A DNA stretch of 64,000 bases from Pseudomonas rustica (GCF_018336155.1 NZ_JAGYHF010000006.1:372001-436000), one strand, 5' to 3'. Positions 9,478 through 18,839 are shown, counted from the first letter of the stretch. Made by a program: numbers and translations. Notes: generated by a model not told the origin, from the letters alone.

Positions 9478-10836
9478 TCAGACGGCGAAGAGCAGGTACT
9501 CGCGCTCCCACGAACTGATCACGCGCTTGAAGTTTTCATGCTCGGCCCGCTTGACCGCGACGTAGCCAGTGATGAAAGTTTTGCCCAGGTACTTCTCGAT
9601 GGTTGCACTGTTTTCCATACGCTCCAGTGCATCCTCGATGGTCAGCGGCAGGCGTAAGTTACGGCGTTCATAACCGCGTCCGACCACTGGCGCACTCGGG
9701 TTGAGGCCTTCGACCATGCCGATGTAACCGCAGAGCAGGCTCGCGGCAATCGCCAGGTACGGGTTGGCGTCGGCGCCCGGCAGACGGTTTTCCACGCGAC
9801 GGTTCTGCGGGCCGGCATCCGGTACGCGCAGACCCACGGTGCGGTTTTCTTCGCCCCATTCCACGTTCACCGGTGCCGAGGTGTCCGGCAGGAAGCGGCG
9901 AAACGAGTTGACGTTCGGCGCGAACAGCGGCAACAGCTCAGGAATCAGTTTCTGCAAACCACCGATGTGGTGCAGGAACAGCTGGCTCATGGTGCCGTCT
10001 TCATTAGAGAAGACGTTTTTGCCGGTTTCGATGTCGATGATGCTCTGGTGCAAGTGCATCGCACTGCCCGGCTCGCCCGTCATCGGTTTGGCCATAAAGG
10101 TCGCAGCCACATCGTGCTTCAGCGCGGCTTCGCGCATGGTGCGTTTGAACACCAGAATCTGGTCGGCCAGCGACAGTGCGTCGCCGTGACGGAAGTTGAT
10201 TTCCATCTGCGCCGTGCCGTCTTCGTGGATCAGCGTGTCGAGATCCAGCTCCTGCAGTTCGCACCAGTCGTAGACGTCTTCGAACAGCGGGTCGAATTCG
10301 TTCGCCGCTTCAATGGAGAATGACTGACGACCGATTTCCGGACGGCCCGAGCGACCGATTGGCGGCTGCAATGGATAGTCAGGGTCGTCGCTGCGCTTGG
10401 TCAGGTAGAACTCCATCTCCGGCGCGACGATTGGCTGCCAGCCTTTGTCGGCATAGAGTTTGAGAACTTTCTTGAGGACGTTGCGCGGCGACAGCTCGAT
10501 CGGGTTGCCTTGCTTGTCGTAGGTGTCGTGGATCACCTGCGCGGTCGGCTCGATGGCCCACGGCACCATGTACACGGCGTTCTGGTCGGGGCGGCAGATC
10601 ATGTCGATGTCGGCCGGGTCGAGCAGTTCGTAATAGATGTCGTCTTCGACGTAATCGCCGGTCACCGTCTGCAACAGAACGCTTTCTGGCAGGCGCATGC
10701 CTTTTTCGGCGATGAACTTGTTGGTCGGCGAAATCTTGCCACGGGTGATCCCGGTCAAGTCGGCGATCATGCATTCGACTTCTGTGATCTTGTGGTCTTT
10801 CAACCAATCGGTGAGCTGGTCGAGGTTGTTACTCAT
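9478..10836 (-). CDS. spuB: Glutamylpolyamine synthetase SpuB (glutamine synthetase family)
   Basis: This 452-residue glutamine-synthetase-like ligase starts with a beta-grasp region containing MIADLTGITRGK. It continues into the catalytic barrel with the metal/glutamate-binding EMEFYL, GSAMHLHQS and NPYLAIAASL segments. The family (PuuA/SpuB) couples glutamate to putrescine or spermidine with ATP, the first step of gamma-glutamylated polyamine breakdown. It is the first intact gene of the minus-strand operon; upstream lie the remnant of spuA and the divergent paralogue spuI. Confidence 0.9.
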   Translation of the reverse strand: MSNNLDQLTDWLKDHKITEVECMIADLTGITRGKISPTNKFIAEKGMRLPESVLLQTVTGDYVEDDIYYELLDPADIDMICRPDQNAVYMVPWAIEPTAQVIHDTYDKQGNPIELSPRNVLKKVLKLYADKGWQPIVAPEMEFYLTKRSDDPDYPLQPPIGRSGRPEIGRQSFSIEAANEFDPLFEDVYDWCELQELDLDTLIHEDGTAQMEINFRHGDALSLADQILVFKRTMREAALKHDVAATFMAKPMTGEPGSAMHLHQSIIDIETGKNVFSNEDGTMSQLFLHHIGGLQKLIPELLPLFAPNVNSFRRFLPDTSAPVNVEWGEENRTVGLRVPDAGPQNRRVENRLPGADANPYLAIAASLLCGYIGMVEGLNPSAPVVGRGYERRNLRLPLTIEDALERMENSATIEKYLGKTFITGYVAVKRAEHENFKRVISSWEREYLLFAV

Positions 10837-10929
10837 AAATGCCTCTGGGCTGAGTCTCCTGACGCTATGTCAGGCAAAGTTTGACGCCGGGGCGTCGCGA
10901 TAAAGGGCTTGCTTGTGCGCAGTGCGGGC

Positions 10930-11286
10930 TTACGCCAGGCACCGCGCATAGACAATGAAAGAGGAGCTTACCTGCCCTTTACGCTGGCGTTGCATTTCCT
11001 GTGCACAGTTCAGGCGTGCAGAATCGTGAGCACGGCTTGGCAGCCGGCACAGGCTTTGAGAGTAAAAGAGATCTATATTGGAAGGGGACGCCATAAACAG
11101 AGTGCCTTGTCGTACGTCCAGAATATCGGACGCTGCCGTTTTGCCTGCTGCTGACGAGAACCTCGTCGACAGGCTGCGCGCCTTATTGGCGGAGCGTTGG
11201 ACGGATTTGTCGCCACTGATGTGATAAGCATGCAGACCGGACTGTTGCGAGCAGTCGGTGATGCCGATTAACGGCAGGCGAGACAT
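10930..11286 (-). pseudogene. spuA: Decayed remnant of spuA (class I glutamine amidotransferase, gamma-glutamyl hydrolase)
   Basis: An open frame of 118 codons begins MSRLPLIGITDC and continues GLHAYHISGDK. It later contains SDILDV, LFMASPSNIDLF and AHDSARLN. These match in order the N-terminus of SpuA/PuuD-type gamma-glutamyl hydrolases as I know it (MSRLPLIGVTAC.., SPSN.EPF, AHDPARD). The catalytic Cys region (GICRG), the His-Glu pair and the last 60 percent of a roughly 250-residue enzyme are absent. Intervening blocks are shortened or divergent, and a trace resembling QEM of the post-Cys region appears near the end. The position directly upstream of spuB is where P. aeruginosa spuA sits. 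It is almost certainly non-functional as a hydrolase. Confidence 0.75.
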
Positions 11287-11342
11287 GAAGCACCCCGGTA
11301 TTATTGCTGTTATGGGTTTGATCCGAGCTTAGCCTTGTTCAT

Positions 11343-11377
11343 TTTTTTACACAACACCCCCGTAAAAAATACAACAC
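11343..11377. promoter_or_regulatory. Candidate operator in the spu divergent promoter region
   Basis: TTTTTTAC (11343-11350) and GTAAAAAA (11362-11369) form an inverted repeat with an 11-base centre. ACAACAC occurs twice at a 20-base interval, two helical turns (11351-11357 and 11371-11377). The block sits between the spuA remnant and spuI, where a shared regulator would be expected. No regulator can be named from the sequence. Confidence 0.35.
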
Positions 11378-11564
11378 GGCCTGCTCAAGCCCGCGGGTGG
11401 CAAGCGTCCCGGCGTCTCAAAAACGCCCCAAAGTGCCCCATAAATGCCCTTGCAGCGCTTTTTTAGGGCAAAAAAGGCCTCGCTTGACTTCGGCAGGCCG
11501 TTCGGGTTGACTGAAACCAGAAAAGATCAATGATTGATATTTTTAACAACAAAGGTGTTGCATC

Positions 11565-12941
11565 ATGTCGGTACCCCCGCGTGCCGTTCAGCTTAACGAA
11601 GCGAACGCGTTCCTTAAGGAACATCCTGAGGTTCTGTACGTTGACCTTCTGATTGCGGATATGAATGGTGTGGTGCGCGGCAAGCGCATTGAACGCACCA
11701 GTCTCCACAAGGTTTACGAGAAAGGCATCAACCTGCCGGCCTCTCTATTTGCTCTGGACATCAACGGCTCCACGGTGGAAAGCACCGGCCTGGGTCTGGA
11801 CATCGGCGACGCCGATCGAATCTGCTATCCAATCCCCGATACTCTGTGCAACGAGCCATGGCAGAAGCGCCCAACCGCGCAACTGTTGATGACCATGCAC
11901 GAACTCGAAGGCGACCCTTTCTTCGCCGATCCGCGCGAAGTGCTCCGTCAAGTTGTTGCAAAGTTTGACGAGCTGGGTCTGACCATCTGCGCCGCATTCG
12001 AACTCGAGTTCTACCTGATCGACCAGGAGAACGTGAACGGCCGTCCACAGCCGCCACGCTCGCCGATCTCCGGTAAACGCCCGCACTCGACTCAGGTCTA
12101 CCTGATCGACGACCTCGACGAATACGTCGACTGCCTCCAGGACATTCTGGAAGGCGCGAAAGAGCAAGGCATCCCGGCCGACGCCATCGTCAAGGAAAGT
12201 GCCCCGGCGCAGTTCGAAGTGAACCTGCACCACGTCGCCGATCCGATCAAGGCCTGCGACTACGCGGTACTGCTCAAGCGTCTGATCAAGAACATCGCTT
12301 ACGACCATGAAATGGACACCACCTTCATGGCCAAGCCGTACCCGGGCCAGGCGGGTAATGGTCTGCACGTCCACATTTCGATTCTGGATAAAGAAGGCAA
12401 AAACATTTTTGCCAGCGAGGATCCCGAGCAGAACGCCGCGCTGCGTCACGCGATCGGCGGTGTGCTCGAGACCCTGCCCGCGCAGATGGCTTTCCTCTGC
12501 CCGAACGTCAACTCCTACCGTCGTTTCGGCGCACAGTTCTACGTGCCGAACTCGCCGTGCTGGGGCCTGGACAACCGCACCGTGGCGATTCGCGTACCGA
12601 CCGGCTCGTCCGATGCCGTACGCATCGAACACCGCGTTGCCGGCGCAGACGCCAACCCGTACCTGCTGATGGCTTCGGTACTGGCCGGCGTGCACCACGG
12701 TCTGACCAACAAGATCGAGCCGGGCGCGCCTGTCGAAGGCAACAGCTACGAGCAGAACGAACAAAGCCTGCCGAACAACTTGCGCGATGCCTTGCGCGAG
12801 CTGGACGACAGCGAGGTGATGGCCAAGTACATCGATCCGAAGTACATCGATATCTTCGTCGCCTGCAAGGAAAGCGAGCTGGAGGAGTTCGAACACTCCA
12901 TCTCCGACCTTGAGTACAACTGGTATCTGCATACCGTTTAA
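11565..12941 (+). CDS. spuI: Glutamylpolyamine synthetase SpuI (glutamine synthetase family)
   Basis: This 458-residue glutamine-synthetase-like protein contains LLIADMNGVVRGKR near the N-terminus, AFELEFYLID (about 145-155), a GNGLHVHISI motif and NPYLLMASVL near the C-terminus. It is paralogous to SpuB and, by family, a gamma-glutamyl polyamine (or other monoamine/diamine) ligase. It is transcribed away from the spuB operon from the shared 728-base gap. AAAGGTGTTG precedes the ATG at 11565, and a rho-independent terminator follows at 12962. Substrate preference relative to SpuB cannot be read from the sequence. Confidence 0.88.
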   Translation: MSVPPRAVQLNEANAFLKEHPEVLYVDLLIADMNGVVRGKRIERTSLHKVYEKGINLPASLFALDINGSTVESTGLGLDIGDADRICYPIPDTLCNEPWQKRPTAQLLMTMHELEGDPFFADPREVLRQVVAKFDELGLTICAAFELEFYLIDQENVNGRPQPPRSPISGKRPHSTQVYLIDDLDEYVDCLQDILEGAKEQGIPADAIVKESAPAQFEVNLHHVADPIKACDYAVLLKRLIKNIAYDHEMDTTFMAKPYPGQAGNGLHVHISILDKEGKNIFASEDPEQNAALRHAIGGVLETLPAQMAFLCPNVNSYRRFGAQFYVPNSPCWGLDNRTVAIRVPTGSSDAVRIEHRVAGADANPYLLMASVLAGVHHGLTNKIEPGAPVEGNSYEQNEQSLPNNLRDALRELDDSEVMAKYIDPKYIDIFVACKESELEEFEHSISDLEYNWYLHTV

Positions 12942-12961
12942 GCGGTTGTAGCACCAAAAAG

Positions 12962-12998
12962 AACGCCGTCGGCTGATTCAGCCAACGGCGTTTTTTTA
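12962..12998 (+). terminator. Rho-independent terminator after spuI
   Basis: AACGCCGTCGGC pairs with GCCAACGGCGTT around a TGATTCA loop, with one opposed C/A, followed by seven T residues. Confidence 0.9.
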
Positions 12999-13012
12999 TG
13001 GCCGAATACAAA

Positions 13013-13149
13013 CCTGTGGCGAGGGGATTTATCCCCGATCGGCTGCGCAGCAGTCGTAAAACCTGAGAGCCGGATACTCCTGACACACCGAGTGGGATGG
13101 CTTTGGGGCTGCTTCGCAACCCATCGGGGATAAATCCCCTCGCCACAGG
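13013..13149. repeat. Paired repeat C2 (TGTGGCGAGGGGATTTATCC)
   Basis: This is a second copy of the family seen at 1461-1593. The left arm is CCTGTGGCGAGGGGATTTAT.. followed by CGGCTGCGCAGCAGTCG. The right arm GGGGCTGCTTCGCAACCC.. ends with CCCCTCGCCACAGG. It lies between the spuI terminator and the TetR gene. Confidence 0.85.
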
Positions 13150-13210
13150 GTACTGGCAGACAACACGGAACCCGGCTCGTACAATGCCCGCTGCCCCGCA
13201 GGAGACTTTC

Positions 13211-13837
13211 ATGACGCGTCCCGCCCCCGTTCGCAAACCCCGTGCCCGCAGTCAGGCGCGCATCGATTCGATACTCGACGCCGCGCGCACGCTGCTGGCT
13301 GCCGAGGGCGTGGCGAGTCTGTCGATCTACAGCGTCGCCGAACGCGCGCAGATTCCGCCCTCCTCCGTGTACCACTTTTTCGCCAGCGTACCGGCCTTGC
13401 TCGAAGCGCTGACGGCGGATGTGCACGCGGCATTTCGCGCCTGCCTGCAAGCGCCGATCGATCACGAAGCGCTGCGCGACTGGCGCGATCTGTCGCGGTT
13501 GGTCGAGCAACGGATGCTGGAGATCTACGACGAAGACGCCGCCGCACGCCAGTTGATTCTCGCTCAGCACGGCTTGACCGAAGTGACCCAGGCTGACCGG
13601 CAGCACGACATCGAACTGGGCGACCTGATGCACAAGCTGTTCAATCATCACTTCGAGTTGCCGAGGCTGCCGGAGGATGTTGATGTGTTTGCCCTGGCGA
13701 TGGAGTTGGGTGACCGGGTGTATGCGCGCTCGGTGCAGCAGCATGGGCAGATCACGCCGCGCATGGCCGAGGAAGGGATGCGCGTGTTTGATGCTTATAT
13801 CGGCCTGTATTTGCCACCTTATCTGCCCAAGCGCTGA
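13211..13837 (+). CDS. TetR family transcriptional regulator
   Basis: This 208-residue protein has an N-terminal TetR HTH: ARIDSILDAARTLLAAEG, then SIYSVAERAQIPPSSVYHFF, residues about 17-62, with the usual YHFF recognition-helix end. The C-terminal ligand domain is unassigned. CAGGAGACTTTC precedes the ATG at 13211, and the longer frame upstream runs through repeat C2 and is rejected. It converges on ssuF, and its target is unknown. The location next to the sulfonate genes is suggestive only. Confidence 0.88.
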   Translation: MTRPAPVRKPRARSQARIDSILDAARTLLAAEGVASLSIYSVAERAQIPPSSVYHFFASVPALLEALTADVHAAFRACLQAPIDHEALRDWRDLSRLVEQRMLEIYDEDAAARQLILAQHGLTEVTQADRQHDIELGDLMHKLFNHHFELPRLPEDVDVFALAMELGDRVYARSVQQHGQITPRMAEEGMRVFDAYIGLYLPPYLPKR

Positions 13838-13842
13838 GCCAT

Positions 13843-13944
13843 GATCGTTCCCACGCTCTGCGTGGGAATGCAGCCCGTGACGCTCCGCGTCACTGGACGC
13901 GGAGCGTCCCTAGAGGCATTCCCACGCGGAGCGTGGGTACGATC
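13843..13944. repeat. Paired repeat B1 (GATCGTTCCCACGCTCTGCG)
   Basis: Nested inverted repeats: GATCGTTCCCACGC.. with ..GCGTGGGTACGATC outside, and GTGACGCTCCGCGTCAC with GGACGCGGAGCGTCC inside. There are three copies of this family in the window. Confidence 0.88.
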
Positions 13945-13945
13945 A

Positions 13946-13988
13946 CAAAAAACCCCGAAGGGCTCACGCCGTTCGGGGTTGTTTTTTA
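13946..13988. terminator. Bidirectional terminator between the TetR gene and ssuF
   Basis: AACCCCGAAGGGC (13951-13963) pairs with GTTCGGGGTT. It is preceded by an A run and followed by TTTTTT, so it can end both the plus-strand TetR transcript and the minus-strand ssu transcript. Confidence 0.85.
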
Positions 13989-13997
13989 CTCACTGGC

Positions 13998-14213
13998 TTA
14001 CAACTTGGCGATCGACACCTCGGTGGATTTCACAAAGGCGATCACTTCGCTGCCCACCACCAGTTCCAGCTCCTTGACCGAACGGGTGGTGATCACCGAA
14101 GTGACGATGCCCGAAGCGGTTTGCACGTCGATTTCCGACAGCACGTCGCCGAGGACGATTTCCTTGATCGAGCCTTTGAACTGGTTGCGCACGTTGATGG
14201 CTTTAATAGTCAT
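13998..14213 (-). CDS. ssuF: Molbindin-like protein SsuF
   Basis: This 71-residue single-domain TOBE/molbindin protein starts TIKAINVRNQFKGSIKEI and contains SEIDVQTASGIVTSVITTRS. It matches the Mop fold that binds molybdate-like oxyanions. In Pseudomonas putida the ssu operon ends with such a gene (ssuF), which is needed for growth on aliphatic sulfonates although its mechanism is unclear. The ATG at 14213 was chosen; 15 extra residues would be needed for the next upstream start. It is the last gene of the ssu operon, 32 bases after ssuB. Confidence 0.88.
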   Translation of the reverse strand: MTIKAINVRNQFKGSIKEIVLGDVLSEIDVQTASGIVTSVITTRSVKELELVVGSEVIAFVKSTEVSIAKL

Positions 14214-14245
14214 GGCATTGATTCCTGTCGTTGATAAAACTTGAG

Positions 14246-15052
14246 TTATTGCGCCCAACGCAATTGCGTAGGCAGTGGTGAAACAGGTTCCGGCGCCGGC
14301 GGTTCGCCGGGCAGGGACAAAACTCGGTTGAGCACTTCGGTTTCCAGCGCGGCCAGTCGGTGCGAACCGCGTACCCGTGGACGCGGCAGTTCGACGTGCA
14401 GGTCAAGGCCGACTTCGCCGTCCTCGATCAGAATCACCCGGTCGGCAATCGCCACCGCTTCGCTGACGTCGTGGGTCACCAGCAACACCGTGAAGCCGTG
14501 TTGCTGCCAGAGACGTTCGATCAGTTGCTGCATTTCAATGCGGGTCAGCGCGTCCAGTGCGCCGAGCGGTTCGTCGAGCAGCAGCAGCCGTGGCTGATGG
14601 ATCAGCGCCCGGGCCAGTGCGACGCGCTGCTTCTGTCCGCCAGACAAAGCTGCCGGCCACTCATTGGCGCGATCGGCCAGACCTACCGCTTCCAGCGCAT
14701 CCAATGCCTGCGGACGCCAGTTGCCTTTAAGGCCGAGCCCAACGTTGTCGATGATCTTTTTCCACGGCAGCAGACGCGCTTCCTGGAACATCAATCGGGT
14801 GTCTTCCCGCGCATCGCTCAGCGGCGCAGATCCGGCGAGCAAGTCACCGCCAGTCGGTTGATCGAGGCCGGCGAGCAAGCGCAGCAAAGTACTTTTGCCG
14901 CAGCCACTGCGCCCGACCACAGCGACGAATTGCCCCGCCGGAATGTGCAGATCGATGTCACGCAGCACCTGCCGCGAACCGAAGGTTTTCTGCAGGTTGC
15001 GCACTGCCAGCGGAATCCCGCGCAGCAGGCGTGGAGGTTGTTGAGCGGTCAT
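14246..15052 (-). CDS. ssuB: Aliphatic sulfonate ABC transporter ATPase SsuB
   Basis: This 268-residue ATPase has Walker A GRSGCGKS at residues 47-54, the signature [16 protein letters not shown] and Walker [14 protein letters not shown]. It powers SsuC-mediated sulfonate uptake. The start at 15052 overlaps the ssuC stop (ATGA) and has the strong Shine-Dalgarno AAGGAGGTG inside the end of ssuC. The C-terminal tail of about 40 residues is Pro-rich and poorly conserved in this family. Confidence 0.92.
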   Translation of the reverse strand: MTAQQPPRLLRGIPLAVRNLQKTFGSRQVLRDIDLHIPAGQFVAVVGRSGCGKSTLLRLLAGLDQPTGGDLLAGSAPLSDAREDTRLMFQEARLLPWKKIIDNVGLGLKGNWRPQALDALEAVGLADRANEWPAALSGGQKQRVALARALIHQPRLLLLDEPLGALDALTRIEMQQLIERLWQQHGFTVLLVTHDVSEAVAIADRVILIEDGEVGLDLHVELPRPRVRGSHRLAALETEVLNRVLSLPGEPPAPEPVSPLPTQLRWAQ

Positions 15053-15831
15053 GCTGCACCTCCTTTGGCAACCTGATACGCCGGATGCCAGCGCAACCAC
15101 ACACGCTCAAGTCCACGGGCGGCGAGGTCGGCGAGTTTGCCGAGCACCGCGTAAAGCAGGATCGCCAGCACCACCACGTCGGTCTGCAAAAACTCCCGGG
15201 CATTCATTGCCAGGTAGCCGATGCCGGAGCTGGCGGAAATGGTTTCGGCGACGATCAGCGTCAGCCACATAAAGCCCAGCGCGAAGCGCACACCGACCAG
15301 AATCGAAGGCAGCGCGCCCGGCAGAATCACCTGCCAGAACAGGCTGAAACCGCTCAAGCCATAACTGCGCGCCATCTCCACCAGCGCCGGGTCGACGTTG
15401 CGAATGCCGTGATAGGTGTTGAGGTAGATCGGGAACAACGTGCCCAGCGCCACCAGAAAAATCTTCGCCGACTCGTCGATGCCGAACCACAGGATCACCA
15501 GCGGAATCAGCGCCAGGTGCGGCACGTTGCGGATCATCTGCACCGAACTGTCGAGCAGGCGTTCGCCCCATTTCGACAGGCCGGTAATGAAACCCAAGAC
15601 CAGACCGATGCTGCCGCCGATGGTGAAACCCAGCGCCGCACGCCAGCCGCTGATCGCCAGATGCGTCCAGATTTCGCCGCTGCGCACCAGGCTCACGCCG
15701 GCTTCGATCACCGCCACCGGTGCCGGCAGAATCCGTGTCGACAACCAGCCCGCCGACACCGACAACTGCCACACCGCCAGCAACAACACCGGCAACGCCC
15801 AGGGCGCGAGGCTGTGGATGATTTTCTTCAT
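15049..15831 (-). CDS. ssuC: Aliphatic sulfonate ABC transporter permease SsuC
   Basis: This 260-residue inner-membrane permease has about six hydrophobic segments and the EAA loop [20 protein letters not shown] around residues 155-175. It forms the channel for alkanesulfonates with SsuB and SsuA. Its ATG at 15831 lies eight bases after the ssuD stop. Confidence 0.92.
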   Translation of the reverse strand: MKKIIHSLAPWALPVLLLAVWQLSVSAGWLSTRILPAPVAVIEAGVSLVRSGEIWTHLAISGWRAALGFTIGGSIGLVLGFITGLSKWGERLLDSSVQMIRNVPHLALIPLVILWFGIDESAKIFLVALGTLFPIYLNTYHGIRNVDPALVEMARSYGLSGFSLFWQVILPGALPSILVGVRFALGFMWLTLIVAETISASSGIGYLAMNAREFLQTDVVVLAILLYAVLGKLADLAARGLERVWLRWHPAYQVAKGGAA

Positions 15832-15839
15832 GGCGCGCC

Positions 15840-16988
15840 TCAGCTCTGCGACGCGGCTTTGGGAAGAATGTCGTTGGCGACCATCTCGCCGAACGGGCTG
15901 ACGTAACCTGCGCTTTTCGGCAGTTCCGGACGCTCGATGTCGAGGTGCGGGAACAGCAGTTCAGCGACGCGATACGACTCTTCGAGGTGTGGATAACCGG
16001 AGAAGATAAAGGTGTCGATACCCAAATCCGCGTACTCCTTCACGCGCGCGGCCACAGTCGGGCCATCGCCAACCAGCGCCGTACCGGCACCGCCGCGCAC
16101 CAGACCGACGCCGGCCCACAGATTCGGGCTGACTTCGAGGTTGTCGCGGCTGCCACCGTGCAGTGCGGCCATGCGTTGCTGGCCGACCGAATCGAAACGC
16201 GCCAGCGAAGCTTGAGCGCGAGCGATGGTGTCGTCGTCCAGGTGCGAGATCAAACGATCCGCCGCTTGCCACGCTTCTGCGTTGGTTTCGCGGACGATCA
16301 CGTGCAGACGAATACCGAAGCGCACAGTGCGGCCAAGCTTGGCGGCTTTAGCGCGGACTTGGGCGATCTTCTCGGCCACCGCGGCTGGCGGCTCGCCCCA
16401 GGTCAGCACCATTTCCACTTGTTCGGCGGCCAGATCCTGCGCCGCTTCCGACGAGCCACCGAAGTACAGCGGCGGACGTGGTTGCTGAATCGGCGGATAA
16501 AGCAGCTTCGCGCCTTTCACGCTGATGTGCTCGCCGTCGTAATCAACGGTTTCGCCTTCCAGCACTCGGCGCCAGATGCGGGTGAATTCCACCGAGGCTT
16601 GATAGCGTTCTTCGTGGCTGAGGAACAGACCGTCGCCGGCCAACTCTTCTGGGTCACCGCCGGTTACCAGGTTGAACAGCGCACGGCCGCCGGACAGACG
16701 ATCCAGTGTCGCTGCCTGCCGCGCCGCGACCGTCGGGGAAATGATCCCGGGGCGCAGCGCAACAAGAAACTTCAGACGTTGGGTCACCGGGATCAGCGAC
16801 GCCGCCACCAGCCACGAGTCTTCGCAAGAGCGGCCGGTCGGAATCAGCACGCCGCCGAAACCCAGACGATCCGCCGCTTGCGCGACCTGTTGCAGATAAC
16901 CGTGGTCGACGGCGCGAGCGCCTTCGGCGGTGCCAAGGTAATGGCCGTCACCGTGGGTAGGCAGGAACCAGAAGATATTGAGGCTCAT
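15840..16988 (-). CDS. ssuD: FMNH2-dependent alkanesulfonate monooxygenase SsuD
   Basis: This 382-residue luciferase-family (TIM-barrel) enzyme cleaves C-S bonds of C2 and longer alkanesulfonates, releasing sulfite and an aldehyde, using FMNH2 from SsuE. Characteristic segments are the N-terminal [39 protein letters not shown] and [15 protein letters not shown]. The length and N-terminus match the family. GGAGACCACTCC precedes the ATG at 16988. Confidence 0.95.
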   Translation of the reverse strand: MSLNIFWFLPTHGDGHYLGTAEGARAVDHGYLQQVAQAADRLGFGGVLIPTGRSCEDSWLVAASLIPVTQRLKFLVALRPGIISPTVAARQAATLDRLSGGRALFNLVTGGDPEELAGDGLFLSHEERYQASVEFTRIWRRVLEGETVDYDGEHISVKGAKLLYPPIQQPRPPLYFGGSSEAAQDLAAEQVEMVLTWGEPPAAVAEKIAQVRAKAAKLGRTVRFGIRLHVIVRETNAEAWQAADRLISHLDDDTIARAQASLARFDSVGQQRMAALHGGSRDNLEVSPNLWAGVGLVRGGAGTALVGDGPTVAARVKEYADLGIDTFIFSGYPHLEESYRVAELLFPHLDIERPELPKSAGYVSPFGEMVANDILPKAASQS

Positions 16989-17013
16989 GGAGTGGTCTCC
17001 TTGGGGATTCGAA

Positions 17014-17979
17014 TTACAGCGCTTTGGCCACAGCGGCCGGTGGTGTCCAGATCACATCCTTGATGCTCAGCGGCTTCGGAATCAGCTTGAGCTGGTAGAA
17101 CGTGTCAGCGATCTTTTGCTGCGCAGCGACCACTTCCGGGGTCAGGAACAGCGCGCCGTAGCCCTGGCGTTTCACCGAGGTCAGGGTGATGTCCGCCGGC
17201 AGGCCGAGCAGTGGCGCGACTTGTTGAGTCACGTCTTCAGGGTTGGCTTTCGACCACTCGCCGACGGCGCGCACTTCCTCAACGAGGGCTTTGATCACCT
17301 CAGGATTTTTCTGTGCGTAAGGCTTGGTGGCGAGATAAAACTGGTGGTTGTCGACGATGCCTTTGCCGTCGCGCAGGGTGTGCGCTTGCAGTTGTTTTTC
17401 GGCGGCAGCCTGGTACGGATCCCAGATGACCCAGGCGTCGACGCTGCCACGTTCGAACGCGGCGCGGGCATCGGCCGGCGGCAGGAATACGGTTTGAATG
17501 TCGGTGTACTTGAGACCGGCATCTTCCAGCGCACGCACCAGCAGGTAGTGGACGTTGGAGCCTTTGTTCAGCACGACTTTCTTGCCCTTGAGATCGGCCA
17601 CCGATTTAATCGGCGAGTCTTTCGGCACAAGGATCGCTTCGCTGTTGGGCGCTGGCGGTTCGTAGGCAACGTAGAGCAGATCAGCGCCAGCAGCCTGAGC
17701 GAACACCGGTGGAGTTTCGCCAGTGACGCCGAAGTCGATCGAGCCGACGTTCAGGCCTTCCAGCAGCTGCGGGCCGCCGGGGAATTCAGTCCATTGCACG
17801 TCGACGCCTTGGGCGGCCAGACGTTTTTCCAGCGTGCCTTTGGCTTTGAGCAGCACCAGCGTGCCGTACTTCTGATAACCGATCCGAAGAGTCTCGGCTT
17901 GAGCTTGAGTGATGGCGCCGAAGGTGACAGCCGCAGCAAACAGAGCGACCAGACCACGACGCAAAAATACAGTGCGCAT
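17014..17979 (-). CDS. ssuA: Aliphatic sulfonate-binding protein SsuA
   Basis: This 321-residue periplasmic protein has a signal peptide ending AQA (residue 28) and then [17 protein letters not shown], the start of the NMT1/SsuA-like binding fold. It delivers sulfonates to SsuBC. The ATG at 17979 has AAAAAGGAGAGCGCT upstream; the track-length frame to 18015 adds only polar residues before the signal. It lies 90 bases after ssuE. Confidence 0.93.
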   Translation of the reverse strand: MRTVFLRRGLVALFAAAVTFGAITQAQAETLRIGYQKYGTLVLLKAKGTLEKRLAAQGVDVQWTEFPGGPQLLEGLNVGSIDFGVTGETPPVFAQAAGADLLYVAYEPPAPNSEAILVPKDSPIKSVADLKGKKVVLNKGSNVHYLLVRALEDAGLKYTDIQTVFLPPADARAAFERGSVDAWVIWDPYQAAAEKQLQAHTLRDGKGIVDNHQFYLATKPYAQKNPEVIKALVEEVRAVGEWSKANPEDVTQQVAPLLGLPADITLTSVKRQGYGALFLTPEVVAAQQKIADTFYQLKLIPKPLSIKDVIWTPPAAVAKAL

Positions 17980-18069
17980 AGCGCTCTCCTTTTTGCTGTT
18001 GGGTTTTGGCTGCACCTGCTTGGCCGTTAGCGGCTGAGTAAGGTGAAGTACATCAAATGCGGGTGAGGC

Positions 18070-18663
18070 TTAAATGCTCCAGCGAGCACTCAACAAACGT
18101 TCGTTCAACAGGCCCGGTTCCAGCGGTTTCGGCCGGCGGGCCATGGCGCCGACAAACTGATCGAGCGCTTCATGCAGACGCTGCTCCAGCGCCGGGGCCA
18201 GTTGCGCGGCGGCACTGCCTTCGCCGTAAGCGATCTGGCTGTCCTCGGCGAAAATCCCCTGGAGCATTTCCTGGGCTTTCAATGCCGACAGCACAGGCTT
18301 GAGGGCGTAATCGACCACCAGCATGTGGGCGATGCTGCCGCCGGTGGCCATCGGCAAGACAATCTTGTGATTCAGGGCACGCTCTGGGAGCAGATCCAGC
18401 AGCGTCTTCAACGCGCCAGAGAAAGACGCTTTGTAAACCGGTGTGGCGATCAACAGGCCGTCGGCGTTTTCAATCTGTTGCAGCAGGTCGAGCACCTTCG
18501 GGCTGTCGAAGCGGGCATGGAGCAAATCCTCGGCCGGGAAATCCCGAATCTGATAACTCACCACTTCCACGCCTTGCTGCTGCAACCAACGTTGCGAGCG
18601 CTCCAGCAGCACCCCGGAACGGGAGCGCAGGCTGGGACTGCCACCGAGTGAGACAACCAGCAT
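18070..18663 (-). CDS. ssuE: NAD(P)H-dependent FMN reductase SsuE
   Basis: This 197-residue flavodoxin-fold reductase contains the FMN-binding GSPSLRSRS (residues 8-16) and the [17 protein letters not shown] segment (about 94-110). It supplies reduced FMN to SsuD. It is the first gene of ssuEADCBF. AAGGAATCGTCTCA precedes the ATG, and upstream (18735-18780) is an AT-rich block unlike the surrounding GC-rich DNA, fitting a sulfate-starvation promoter. Confidence 0.93.
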   Translation of the reverse strand: MLVVSLGGSPSLRSRSGVLLERSQRWLQQQGVEVVSYQIRDFPAEDLLHARFDSPKVLDLLQQIENADGLLIATPVYKASFSGALKTLLDLLPERALNHKIVLPMATGGSIAHMLVVDYALKPVLSALKAQEMLQGIFAEDSQIAYGEGSAAAQLAPALEQRLHEALDQFVGAMARRPKPLEPGLLNERLLSARWSI

Positions 18664-18734
18664 TGAGACGATTCCTTAAGCGTTACAGGCGATTCGCGGG
18701 TTGCGATCTCGCTTCGATGGGAGTGACCTTACCA

Positions 18735-18780
18735 GCTGATTTATATATCCATAAATCATATTTATTCATTTGGTTATGCG
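18735..18780 (-). promoter_or_regulatory. AT-rich ssuE promoter region
   Basis: ATTTATATATCCATAAATCA and the following TATTTATTC (18759-18767) form an AT-rich block about 75-120 bases before ssuE. TATTTATTC is the reverse complement of GAATAAATA found before lsfA at 19650. In Pseudomonas these genes are induced by sulfate limitation through CysB-type control; the exact site is inferred. Confidence 0.5.
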
Positions 18781-18814
18781 TTTTGGAGATATGCGGATTG
18801 CTTTGTTTCGGACG

Positions 18815-18839
18815 AAAAAAAAGGCCGTCGAAACGGCCT
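18815..18839 (-). terminator. Terminator downstream of lsfA
   Basis: Read on the minus strand, AGGCCGT-TTCG-ACGGCCT is followed by eight T residues. It lies about 110 bases past the lsfA stop, beyond repeat A2. Confidence 0.85.

Larger units (their letters stand above)
10837..11564. other. 728-bp divergent spuB/spuI intergenic region
   Basis: The gap separates spuB (minus) from spuI (plus). Its spuB-proximal half holds the decayed spuA remnant (10930-11286). The distal part (11287-11564) is AT-richer and should carry both promoters; it contains an inverted/direct repeat block at 11343-11377. Nothing coding is seen between 10837 and 10929. If the operon promoter still lies upstream of the remnant, spuB has a 5' leader of roughly 450 bases or more. 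Confidence 0.6.

Noticed and set aside
11287..11564. Sigma-54 promoter for spuI
   Set aside because: GGCAAGCG-type fragments occur near 11399 but no TGGCAC-N5-TTGC arrangement was found.
13097..13210. N-terminal extension of the TetR regulator
   Set aside because: It reads through repeat C2 and is not TetR-like; a good RBS precedes 13211.
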